13,690 nt of DNA, from contig JACOUJ010000421.1 in NCBI GenBank assembly GCA_016177865.1, positions 1-13,690 on the forward strand, in the 5' to 3' direction. The position numbers and the translations under genes were made by a program. Shown in pieces: positions 1 to 7,372 of the stretch; the stretch's first letter is position 1, and every line of letters starts with the position of its first letter. The DNA comes from Candidatus Rokuibacteriota bacterium. GTDB taxonomy: Bacteria; Methylomirabilota; Methylomirabilia; Rokubacteriales; JACOUJ01. Under the pieces are notes generated by a model, which was not told where the DNA came from, made no database searches, and saw only the letters and a list, made by a program, of their open reading frames with translations.

Positions 1-380
1 GCCTCGCGGCGTCCGCCAAAATCGTTCGGAGCCAAGGATACTTCCGGCGTGCGGTTACCAGCGAGACCGGATCGGTATCGACGGCGACGTAGTGCTCGAT
101 TCTCACCGCGTCCAACTCGAACGGCACATGCTCCCCCCCCGACGCCGATTTCGAGGAGCCGGGTGCGGTCGAAGGACGCTTCCGCAACCGTTCGGTGTCC
201 GGTGCATTGGACCCACCACAAGAGATCCACGTACAGGTCCCGTCGCTGCTGGTCGCGCTCGTGGATCTCGGCCGTGTAGCGTTTCCAAGCCATAAGATCG
301 GCGGCGAAGACGGCCGGGCCCTGGCGCGAGAACCGCCGCGCGGCCTTGCTCCCCCCGGTGCGGTCCTTGTCGTCAGTCAT
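1..380 (-). pseudogene. SAM-dependent methyltransferase, partial at the edge and frameshifted at a G8 tract
   Basis: The reading frame starts at the ATG at 380 and is open to the left edge. Upstream is a GGGGA Shine-Dalgarno, and the start overlaps the previous gene's stop by four bases (ATGA), a sign of translational coupling. Residues around 80-87 read RLLEIGVGG, the glycine-rich motif I of class I SAM-dependent methyltransferases. Immediately after it the DNA has eight G on the coding strand (133-140). The given frame then becomes Arg/Gly-rich nonsense. Reading on with one G fewer gives HYVAVDTDPVSLVTARRKYP, which fits the acidic post-I segment of the same fold. The gene is therefore frameshifted in this sequence, by true mutation, by slippage or by assembly error. 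Both frames stay open to the edge, and the C-terminus lies outside. The substrate is unknown; the neighbours suggest a glycan. Confidence 0.75.
133..140 (-). repeat. G8 homopolymer inside methyltransferase motif I
   Basis: Eight consecutive C on the plus strand (eight G on the coding strand) sit within the SAM-binding loop of the left-edge methyltransferase. A tract of seven or ten would restore the frame. Such tracts can mediate phase variation, but they are also the commonest sites of length error in sequencing. Confidence 0.9.
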
Positions 381-2278
381 TCCCCAAAGAAGTGATTATC
401 CATCTGGGCGTAATAGTTATTCCCCCACAAGGCTTCCCACGTCGCGAACTCACGGTCGAACGCCCGCTTCGCGTCTCGCTCATCGTAGGACACGAACTCG
501 TGGGGAACAAAACTATAAATTGTAATCTCGGCTCTGCCTCCCATCCCAAGAATCTCTCCTACGCGGAACACTTTCGCATCCAGCACGGCCTTTGTTCGGG
601 CATCGCAGCCTGGAGAAGCAGCAAACGCTATCCCGCCCGCCTCCGAGAGCTCCTCCAGAGGGTGAATGAACACGACGTAAAAATCAGAGACCCCGTCCAG
701 CACATAGTTTTTTCTGAACAGCCGCTTGGCGATGTAGTCGCGAGGATCTCGCCGCGCCATCTCTAGGTCGGTATCAGCCAAACCCTTTAATACCGCCTGA
801 TCAAAGTAATAAAGTCTCTTCCCCGCTGGCCTGGAGATATTTATGAACGGGGTGCCGAAGTAATACTCCGCAGTCATTTTGTGCCAAACGTTCCCGCAGA
901 GCAGAACGATCGAATCTTCGGGCGAGGTATGCTTCCGAATCCAGTACCCCGCAGCCTTGAGATGGTAATCCGCATTCAACGAACCAAGGATCCAGTAGTA
1001 GGGATGGATCTCCCACCGAACAGACTCGGCTGGCAACCTTCCCAGATAGCTCGCCACCCTAAATGGGATCTTTGTTAGCTGAATATTTCGTACGGTTTCC
1101 ACGGTCCACATGATGTTTATGAGGATACAGGCGGTAAACGCCGAGGCGAACAGTCTTCGTTTCCCTTCCGGAATTTCCTGGCACAGAAGGGAGAAAACAT
1201 CTGCCGTTATCAGGATCATTGGAACGAAATAGATCTCGTTATAATCCAGCCGCCTTGCGAAGAAAGGGGGGAGAAAGTAGAAGGCGAACCAGACGAAGAT
1301 CACGACCCGAGGGAATGAGACAGTTTTGGTCCTCATGAGGATCAATACGTACGAAAAGGAGACTAACAAACCGATGAATATAAGGAAAATACCGTTGTAA
1401 GCCGCAACCGTCGTCAGAAAGCGCATACTTTCGAGCAGGTCAACGGTCTGAATATTAATCGCCCTGTGGTTGAAGAAATACTGGTAGACGCCAAAGACCC
1501 GGATACCACGTTTTACTCCAACCTGATAGATCAGCGTGTTCACGACGACGCCGCAACTGATTCCTGCCAGGAACAAGACCTGGGGGGCCTTCAATTGCGC
1601 TACTAGAAAGGTCTTCACCGCCAACCCGCGGTGATGCGTCAGATAATCATTGATGACAAACGCACAATAAATAATCAATAAAAACAGGGCGTCCAGAATC
1701 GCCAGTCTGGAGGCTACCTGTAACAAGACAGCGAGCAGAGCGAGAGGTAAGATCAGGATGGTCCTCCGTGCCTCCACGTACAGAATTAAGAGCAGCACAA
1801 TGGACACAAGCAGCAGGTTCGTGAAATTGGTCTGCAGGGGAAACATGGTGACATAAGTCAGCATGGGATATGAGGCATACATCGCGGCAGCCAGGATGCC
1901 CGCTACCACAGAACCAGATAGGCGTCTGGCAAGGTAGAAGACCAGTAACAACAGGAAGGTATCAAGCAGCACGTAGGCAAATTGAATATTGAACGCGGTC
2001 TGTGGAAGGCCGAGGAGCCTGTTCACGCCCACTGCGATGAACATTGGGAGCAATTCGGCTTGACCGTGGTGGCTCGCGATCTGCACCCATGCATTCTCAA
2101 ATGGACGTGAGAAATCGGTCCACTTGACTCCCCAGAGCCGCATCTGCATTTGATACATCCACGGGCGATCGAACCCGGAGACCTCGCTGTCCCAGAATGG
2201 GATCTTCAGAGCGATGTTCAGGAGCATGAGAAAAACGACGACGAAGGGGCGGACCGTTTTTCGGCCAGGAAAGTCCAC
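377..2278 (-). CDS. Multi-pass membrane protein, GT-C glycosyltransferase-like (PMT/ArnT type)
   Basis: This 633-residue protein has a typical GT-C layout. A first membrane helix lies at about residues 10-28, followed by an outward loop with acidic residues (WDSE, 29-32). About nine more hydrophobic segments lie between residues 97 and 395. A soluble C-terminal domain of some 190 residues follows. In this family the loop carboxylate is catalytic and the sugar donor is usually a polyprenyl-phosphate sugar, used on the periplasmic side. The GTG start is fixed by an in-frame TAA directly before it and is preceded by GGGAG at six bases. Its stop overlaps the start of the next gene by four bases. 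The DNA is visibly more AT-rich than the flanks: 1321-1380 is 24/60 GC. The assignment rests on topology and loop motif, so another polytopic envelope protein is possible. Confidence 0.7.
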   Translation of the reverse strand: MDFPGRKTVRPFVVVFLMLLNIALKIPFWDSEVSGFDRPWMYQMQMRLWGVKWTDFSRPFENAWVQIASHHGQAELLPMFIAVGVNRLLGLPQTAFNIQFAYVLLDTFLLLLVFYLARRLSGSVVAGILAAAMYASYPMLTYVTMFPLQTNFTNLLLVSIVLLLILYVEARRTILILPLALLAVLLQVASRLAILDALFLLIIYCAFVINDYLTHHRGLAVKTFLVAQLKAPQVLFLAGISCGVVVNTLIYQVGVKRGIRVFGVYQYFFNHRAINIQTVDLLESMRFLTTVAAYNGIFLIFIGLLVSFSYVLILMRTKTVSFPRVVIFVWFAFYFLPPFFARRLDYNEIYFVPMILITADVFSLLCQEIPEGKRRLFASAFTACILINIMWTVETVRNIQLTKIPFRVASYLGRLPAESVRWEIHPYYWILGSLNADYHLKAAGYWIRKHTSPEDSIVLLCGNVWHKMTAEYYFGTPFINISRPAGKRLYYFDQAVLKGLADTDLEMARRDPRDYIAKRLFRKNYVLDGVSDFYVVFIHPLEELSEAGGIAFAASPGCDARTKAVLDAKVFRVGEILGMGGRAEITIYSFVPHEFVSYDERDAKRAFDREFATWEALWGNNYYAQMDNHFFGE

Positions 2279-2443
2279 TTACCGCTCCCTCGCCCTGACG
2301 AACACAGTGTCGAAAAGACTGACGAAAAGATGGACTCCTGAACACAAGGTTGTTGTCTTCCCGGCAGGGAGGCACGAACGCAGCCCCGCAGGCAGTCCCT
2401 CCCTGAACAGACTGAGTCCGTGGAATATCTTCACTACCAGAGC
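2279..2443. other. 165-bp intergenic spacer, the largest in the window
   Basis: It separates two minus-strand genes and holds no convincing ORF. It contains the direct near-repeat gaaaagact / gaaaagatg (2312-2332) and an 8-bp inverted repeat, CAGGGAGG at 2365-2372 and CCTCCCTG at 2398-2405, with a 25-base loop. No T-run follows the stem on the minus strand, so I do not call a terminator. A promoter for the downstream AT-rich gene could lie here, but I see no clear -35/-10 pair. Confidence 0.5.
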
Positions 2444-3370
2444 CTACAGCCTCGTCTTCTTGACCACATAGAGGGGTCGATCCTTCACCTCGTCGAAGAT
2501 TCTGGCGATGTACTCCCCGAGCATGCCGATGAACATCAGTTGGAGACCACCAAGGAACAGCACGCTCACGAGGATAGAGGTCCACCCGGGGACCGTCATC
2601 ACCCCTACGACCTTGGCGACAATGGCGAATACTCCGTAGCTGAAGCTGCAGAGGGAAATCAAGAACCCCGAGCAGAAGGCAAGCCGGAGAGGGAACGCCG
2701 AAAGGGCGGTAATGCCGTCCCAGGCGAACTTGACCATCCTGGAAAACGAGTATTGGGGATGGCCGCCGAACCGCTTCTGGCAGCGGTACGCAACGCTCGT
2801 GCTCTTGAACCCGATCCAGTTGACCAGCCCGCGCAGGAACTTGTTTTTCTCTCGAAACTGCATCAGCACTGAGACGACCTGCCGGTCCAGCAGCCTGAAG
2901 TCCGCGCTCCCTGGAGTGAGGGTAATGTCGCTGAACAGGTTGATGAGCTTGTAGAACGCGCGGGCACTCACCTTCTTGAGGAGCGGAACCGAGTCGTGAT
3001 CCTCCCTAACTGTGGACACGACCTGGTAGCGGCCTTCCTCCCACACCCGGAGCAGCTCAGGGATCAGCTGGGGCGGATGTTGAAGATCGCCGTCCATGGT
3101 AATCACGCAGTCACCGCTGGAGTGCTCCAACCCGGCCGTCAGAGCGATCTGGTGGCCAAAGTTCCTTGTGAAGCTGATGATCTTGACATGCGGGTCTGCG
3201 TCGGCGAGGCGCTCGAGGATTTCCATGGTGCGGTCGGTGCTCCCATCATCAACAAAGATCACGGTGTAGGTCACCGGGAGGCCACTCATCACTACTACGA
3301 TTTGCCGGTGGAGCTCCTCGAGGCTGGCCGCTTCGTTGTAAAGGGGGATAACCAAGTCGCAGTGTTTCAC
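2444..3370 (-). CDS. GT2 glycosyltransferase, polyprenyl-phosphate sugar synthase-like (DPM1/ArnC/GtrB type)
   Basis: This 308-residue protein begins with a GT-A family 2 domain. Visible motifs are the nucleotide-binding VIPLYNEA (7-14), VDDGSTD (40-46) and the metal-binding DGD (93-95) followed by LQHPP. A basic segment near 199-208 (KRFGGHPQYS) matches the phosphate-recognising patch of this subfamily. Two C-terminal membrane helices, about 227-250 and 262-285, anchor it as in ArnC and GtrB. Such enzymes transfer a sugar from a nucleotide donor to polyprenyl phosphate at the cytoplasmic face. That product is the usual donor for GT-C enzymes, two of which are encoded in the same run. The start is GTG at 3370, one base after the previous gene's TAG, with AGGAAGG inside that gene's end. 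The sugar cannot be read from the sequence. Confidence 0.9.
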   Translation of the reverse strand: MKHCDLVIPLYNEAASLEELHRQIVVVMSGLPVTYTVIFVDDGSTDRTMEILERLADADPHVKIISFTRNFGHQIALTAGLEHSSGDCVITMDGDLQHPPQLIPELLRVWEEGRYQVVSTVREDHDSVPLLKKVSARAFYKLINLFSDITLTPGSADFRLLDRQVVSVLMQFREKNKFLRGLVNWIGFKSTSVAYRCQKRFGGHPQYSFSRMVKFAWDGITALSAFPLRLAFCSGFLISLCSFSYGVFAIVAKVVGVMTVPGWTSILVSVLFLGGLQLMFIGMLGEYIARIFDEVKDRPLYVVKKTRL

Positions 3371-3371
3371 G

Positions 3372-4232
3372 CTACGCCTTCCTGCCGCCCACGAACATTA
3401 TGTCGAACAGGTTCACGTAAAGGTGGCGATGCGCCCACCGTTGCCCCGTCCGATCCACCAGCTTTTTCGCGATCCACCGCACGAACTGACGCCTCCCAAA
3501 CAAACTCAATCCGTGAAGCATGTTGTTAATGTCACGGTACGTCCCGACCCTCCGGATCCCCATGACACGGAATCCCGTTCGCTCGAGCAGGTGCCGAATC
3601 GTCGCCTGCGAGAAATAATGAAGGTGGGTCGGTGGGTGAATTTGCCGCCACTTCCGCCCTCTGAGCCGTGCTAAGAGGCTCCCGATATCCCCCGTGGTCA
3701 GGAAGAGGTGACCCCCCTCCACAAGGAGGTCTCGGGCTCTAGCCAGATACTCCCTCGGATGGAACAGGTGTTCGATTGTGTCCCACATGCAGACCACGTT
3801 GTACGGTCGGGTTGTCTCGAACTCCCGAAAGTCGGCGCAGTAGAGGTTAAGCCCGAACTGCTCCCGACCGTAGGCGATTGCCTCGGCGCAGACGTCGATC
3901 CCTTCAACCTCGAAAAAACGCCGGGCCTCGATTAGGAAGAAGCCGTAGGCGGATCCCACTTCGAGCAACCGCCCCTCCCCGGCTCCGTGCTGCCGCATCA
4001 GCTGGAGGTAGCGGTCGAAGTTTCGGGCAAGCGTAGGATACTGAGACTTGTAGTCCAGGTATTCGTCCCGGCTGAAATACTCCTCGCCATAGAGCTCCCC
4101 GGGCGGCACCGCGGGGAGTTCGGCGAAGAAGACGTGGCCGCAGCTCCGGCACCGGGACAGGGATCCATAGACCCCGGTCCGAATGTCGGTGCCTTCGCAG
4201 ACGACGCAGGACGTCAGCAGCTGGAGGCCTAT
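3372..4232 (-). CDS. Zinc-ribbon class I SAM methyltransferase, probable ATA start
   Basis: The methyltransferase core has motif I LLEVGSAYGFF, motif IV MWDTIEHLFHP and the late motif HPPTHLHYFS, as in UbiG-like enzymes that act on small molecules or glycans. The first ordinary start is GTG at 4109 (245 residues). The frame is open well upstream, however, and encodes CVVC and, 16 residues after its second Cys, CRSC. These are the two CxxC pairs of the N-terminal zinc ribbon common in this methyltransferase group. No ATG, GTG or TTG lies in frame upstream of them. The best start is ATA at 4230-4232: it has GGAGGGG six bases before it and overlaps the upstream gene's TAG by four bases (ATAG). 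That gives 286 residues. Alternatives are a CTG start at 4217 or 4214, or a miscalled ATG. The family is sure; the start is inferred. Confidence 0.8.
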   Translation of the reverse strand: MGLQLLTSCVVCEGTDIRTGVYGSLSRCRSCGHVFFAELPAVPPGELYGEEYFSRDEYLDYKSQYPTLARNFDRYLQLMRQHGAGEGRLLEVGSAYGFFLIEARRFFEVEGIDVCAEAIAYGREQFGLNLYCADFREFETTRPYNVVCMWDTIEHLFHPREYLARARDLLVEGGHLFLTTGDIGSLLARLRGRKWRQIHPPTHLHYFSQATIRHLLERTGFRVMGIRRVGTYRDINNMLHGLSLFGRRQFVRWIAKKLVDRTGQRWAHRHLYVNLFDIMFVGGRKA

Positions 4233-5815
4233 GGCAAGCCCCTCCGCTCGAAGACCGCCACCGTGAGGACATCGGACACGCGCTCCTCCTCGGCCTTTAC
4301 GAAGTCGTGCCGCTTGAGTGCTAACTCGAACTGCCGGGCGAACGTCGGGAACTGGACCATCCGCTCGGCCGTGGTGATCTGGAATAAATAGAAGCGGTCA
4401 TGGCGCGCGATGGCAGACATCCCGGCCTCAACGCCGTCAGGGGAGAGGATGAGTGTTCGGTACCGATCGCGGAAGCGCTGCCGGTTGGTCTTGTCGAACA
4501 ACGGCTCGACGCTGGAAGTGAAGCTGACCACAAGCTCGATGTCCTGGTTCCGGTTCAGGATCTCCAGGAGCCGCGACTGGTCGTTGAACGGGTAGTCATA
4601 GATGAACCGGAGTTGAACCGCGAAGAGGAGACAGAGGGCCACGATCGCTCCCGTGGCGAGAAACCTTGGCTTCACGCTGAGGAGCCACGCCGAAAGGACG
4701 AAGGCGAAGAACGCAGCACTCTCTCCGAAGTATCGCAGGTTGATCGCGATTGGGCGGAAGAGGCCCAGGTCGCCGGCCACGGACAGGATCACGGCGCAGC
4801 CGATGGGGACCCCAGCAACGAGCAGCACCAACGAGGCGAGGGCGGGGAGCTGTCCGCTCCGCCGGAGGCGCCAGTAGCCGGTCACGGCGAGACAGAGCAC
4901 GGTGAGGCCGCCGGCGAGGACGATCAGCAGCAGCACCGGCTCGGAGTAGTGGACGGAAACCCTTACGGCTGACGCGCGAGACTCGTCGACCTGGAGCAGC
5001 GCTAGAAACGCCCTGGCGATGGCGCCGACCTGCACGGTGCCCACGTAGAACCCCATTTTCGCTTCTTTTAACATTGGGGTGCTGCTGGAGATCCCGCTGT
5101 AGACTCGTTCCATCTGCGCCGTGTAGTACGGCAGCCATGGAAGGTACGCGAGGCCAACGATCACCGCCGATACCCCCCAGGCAGCCAGCCGCTTGGGTGC
5201 CCATCTCATGAAATGAACGAACAAGAATAGGTTGACCGCCAGCACCACGAAGAGCGAGAAGTAAAAAGTGTACAGGACGAGCACCGCGCACGCGGTATAG
5301 CCCGCGAGGAATCTGGCGAACGAACGGGAGTCGGATGCGCACAGGAGTCGCGTCACGAGAAAGACCGAGGCCACGGATAGGAGTAGGGCTAGGGAGTACG
5401 GCCTCAGGTATTGGGAGATGAAGACGAGGAGCGGCGAGAGTGTGACGACGAAGAAGGTGACCCTGCCGATCCAAGGGCTAAACGTTTCCGCCCCGATCTT
5501 GTAGATCAGCACGCATGCCGCCGCTCCGAACGCGACTGACAGGAGCCTGAGCCACCAGAGCTCCCGGCTTAGCATCCCCCACAGATAAATCAGGAAAAAA
5601 TAAAGAGGCGGATGGGCGTCGCGTGTCACGAGCAGCTCAACGATGCCCGTGAGCGTCTGCCCGGCCGCCACCACCGCGGCGCTCTCGTCGCCGATCTCCG
5701 GCCGCCCGATTCCGGGGAGCCGGACCAGAAGCGCCAGGGCGAACAGAACAGGACCTGACCAGAAGAGTCTACTCCCCTGGGCCAACGGCGCCTGAAGGCC
5801 ACCCCCTCCCGTCAT
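4229..5815 (-). CDS. GT-C glycosyltransferase, GT39/ArnT-like (PMT_2) membrane protein
   Basis: This 528-residue polytopic protein has GT-C hallmarks. After the first helix (21-32) comes the loop motif IGDESA with acidic D43 and E44, then DAHPPLYFFLIYLWG (66-80) and SQYLRPYSLALL, all typical of the PMT_2/ArnT superfamily. About ten hydrophobic segments run to residue 400, and a soluble tail of about 125 residues follows. It should take a sugar from a polyprenyl-phosphate donor on the outer face of the inner membrane; the GT2 enzyme two genes downstream could supply that donor. I chose the ATG at 5815 because the hydrophobic domain begins shortly after it. Longer in-frame starts at 5881 and 5914 would overlap the divergent epimerase gene and add a stretch unlike this family. 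Donor and acceptor are unknown. Confidence 0.85.
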   Translation of the reverse strand: MTGGGGLQAPLAQGSRLFWSGPVLFALALLVRLPGIGRPEIGDESAAVVAAGQTLTGIVELLVTRDAHPPLYFFLIYLWGMLSRELWWLRLLSVAFGAAACVLIYKIGAETFSPWIGRVTFFVVTLSPLLVFISQYLRPYSLALLLSVASVFLVTRLLCASDSRSFARFLAGYTACAVLVLYTFYFSLFVVLAVNLFLFVHFMRWAPKRLAAWGVSAVIVGLAYLPWLPYYTAQMERVYSGISSSTPMLKEAKMGFYVGTVQVGAIARAFLALLQVDESRASAVRVSVHYSEPVLLLIVLAGGLTVLCLAVTGYWRLRRSGQLPALASLVLLVAGVPIGCAVILSVAGDLGLFRPIAINLRYFGESAAFFAFVLSAWLLSVKPRFLATGAIVALCLLFAVQLRFIYDYPFNDQSRLLEILNRNQDIELVVSFTSSVEPLFDKTNRQRFRDRYRTLILSPDGVEAGMSAIARHDRFYLFQITTAERMVQFPTFARQFELALKRHDFVKAEEERVSDVLTVAVFERRGLP

Positions 5816-5879
5816 CTCAAATTGACCGTCGTCTTGCGCCTTCCCCCGCGGCAGATCACGTGATAGAATAGCGTTGCCC
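5816..5879. promoter_or_regulatory. Divergent intergenic region with palindrome ATCACGTGAT
   Basis: This is the only head-to-head spacer in the window. It contains the perfect 10-bp palindrome ATCACGTGAT (5855-5864), a possible operator. TAGAAT at 5864-5869 on the plus strand resembles a -10 box, but no good -35 element sits 17 bases upstream. On the minus strand, TATTCT overlaps the same stretch. No Shine-Dalgarno precedes the epimerase ATG. Promoter function is inferred from gene orientation. Confidence 0.4.
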
Positions 5880-6860
5880 ATGACACGCGTGTTCGTCACT
5901 GGCGTCGCCGGCATGATTGGGTCTCATCTCCTGGATGAGCTTTTGGCGCGAGGCTACGATGTCGTCGGAATCGATAACCTCAGCTTCGGCACGCTCGAGA
6001 ACATCAGTCACAACCTCTCCAACCCCTGGTTCTGGTTCTACCAGGTGGACATCCTCGACTTCGAACGCATGAACGCCCTGGCCGAGGGTGCAGACGTCAT
6101 CGTCCACCTGGCCGCCATCAAGAAAACAGGCGAGCGGGAACCGAGCATCGGGACGCTCCGGGTCAACGGTAAGGGAACCGAGCACATCTTTGAGGCCGCG
6201 AGGATCCACGGCTGCAAGGTGATCTACGCATCTACCTCGGACGTCTACGGGATGTCGCCTGACCTCCCCCTACGGGAGGGCGGCGACCTCCTGATCGGTC
6301 CTAGCATGATCAAGCGGTGGAGCTACGCCGTGTCCAAGCTGTACGGGGAGCAGATCGCCTACGCGTACTACAAAGACTACAGGGTGCCCATGGTGATCCT
6401 GCGGTACTTCGGCGGCTTCAGCCCGAGGTCCAGCTTCACCTGGAGCGGGGGCCACATCCCGCTCTTCGTCGACGCCATCTTACACAACCGTGAGGTGATC
6501 ATTCATGGCGATGGTACCCAGACCCGCTCCATGGCGTACGTCACGGATCTGGTCGAGGGCACCATGCTGGCCATGGAAAACGAGGCTGCGGTCGGAGAGA
6601 TCTTCAACATCGGGAACGATGAAGAGCTGAGCGTTATCGAAACGGCTTACCTGATCAAGAAGATCGCCAACATCGAGGGGGCACTCAAGCTGAGGTTCGT
6701 GCCATTCGAGGAGGTCTTCGGGAGGTACAAGGACATCATGCGAAGGATTCCTGATCTGACGAAGGCTAAACAGATCCTCAACTACCACCCGAAGGTCAGC
6801 CTAGAGGACAGCATTCGCCTTATGATCGAGGCCGTCCAGAACAAGCACAGGTCCGATTAG
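5880..6860 (+). CDS. NAD-dependent sugar epimerase/dehydratase (extended SDR)
   Basis: This 326-residue protein is the only plus-strand gene. The Rossmann motif TGVAGMIG (7-14) is followed by the acidic cofactor-ribose position GIDNLSFGT (30-38). STSDVYG (118-124) and YAVSK (149-153) supply the Ser/Thr, Tyr and Lys of the catalytic centre. DGTQTRSMAYVTDLV (211-225) is the substrate-side motif of the UDP-galactose 4-epimerase/dTDP-glucose dehydratase superfamily. It should epimerise, dehydrate or decarboxylate a nucleotide sugar for this locus; the sequence does not say which. The ATG at 5880 is preferred over a TTG two codons earlier because MTRVFVTG fits the usual N-terminus. No ribosome-binding site is evident. 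Its stop overlaps that of the convergent acetyltransferase by three bases. Confidence 0.92.
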   Translation: MTRVFVTGVAGMIGSHLLDELLARGYDVVGIDNLSFGTLENISHNLSNPWFWFYQVDILDFERMNALAEGADVIVHLAAIKKTGEREPSIGTLRVNGKGTEHIFEAARIHGCKVIYASTSDVYGMSPDLPLREGGDLLIGPSMIKRWSYAVSKLYGEQIAYAYYKDYRVPMVILRYFGGFSPRSSFTWSGGHIPLFVDAILHNREVIIHGDGTQTRSMAYVTDLVEGTMLAMENEAAVGEIFNIGNDEELSVIETAYLIKKIANIEGALKLRFVPFEEVFGRYKDIMRRIPDLTKAKQILNYHPKVSLEDSIRLMIEAVQNKHRSD

Positions 6861-7363
6861 GACCAAGACGACGTCTCCAATTCCTCCCGTGGGCCGCGCC
6901 CCCGCTGCTCGACCAGCGGCGCCGCACCCCGTACCACCGACTGTCTCGGGATCGGGTTGGTCACTACCGTACACGCGCCAATAATGGAGTCGTCCCCAAT
7001 CGTGATAGACCCGAGGATGACGCTGTTCGCCCCGATGAACACGTTGTTTCCAACAACCGGATACAAGTTGTCGGAGTACGAGCGGTGGGCGTTCTTCGAG
7101 CCCAGGACGACACCACTCATCATCTTTACGTTGTCCCCGATGACCACTCCCGTGCCGATCACGATCCCCACCGGGTGAGGGATGGAGAAATTTTTCCCAA
7201 TCCTCACCGTCGGTGGGATGTCTGCCCCCGTCAGCATCAGGCTGAACCGGTAGATAAGGTAGGCGATCCACCGCCAAGGCCTCGCCGATCTCCGCTCACA
7301 CCAGTGCGAGATACGGTAGAGCCAAACGGCGTGGTTTCCTGCGTCGACGATTCGGGCTAGCAT
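6857..7363 (-). CDS. Hexapeptide-repeat O/N-acetyltransferase, serine acetyltransferase-like
   Basis: This 168-residue protein has the left-handed beta-helix signature. Isoleucine/valine-led hexapeptides run from residue 52 to 135, including VRIGKN, IVIGTGVVIGD, VFIGANSVILGS and IGDDSIIGA. Residues 61-70 (IPHPVGIVIG) match the catalytic-His region of the CysE-type family, where His (here H63) acts with acetyl-CoA. The long N-terminal helical domain of true CysE is reduced to about 45 residues. With its neighbours, a sugar or polysaccharide acetyltransferase is more likely than cysteine synthesis. The ATG lies nine bases after the previous gene's TAA, with GGGAG just upstream. The gene ends tail to tail with the epimerase. 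The substrate is inferred from context only. Confidence 0.85.
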   Translation of the reverse strand: MLARIVDAGNHAVWLYRISHWCERRSARPWRWIAYLIYRFSLMLTGADIPPTVRIGKNFSIPHPVGIVIGTGVVIGDNVKMMSGVVLGSKNAHRSYSDNLYPVVGNNVFIGANSVILGSITIGDDSIIGACTVVTNPIPRQSVVRGAAPLVEQRGRGPREELETSSWS

Positions 7364-7372
7364 CGTCTCCCG

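Noticed and set aside
2365..2405. 8-bp inverted repeat as an intrinsic terminator between the GT2 and GT-C genes
   Set aside because: The loop is 25 bases, and no T-run follows the stem on the transcribed strand.
4400..4972. Long plus-strand open frame opposite the GT-C gene
   Set aside because: Its Glu/Asp/Gly/His-rich composition is that of an antisense shadow; the minus-strand protein has clear family motifs.
5816..5914. Longer N-terminus for the GT-C protein ending at 4229
   Set aside because: It would overlap the divergent epimerase, and the membrane domain already fits the start at 5815.
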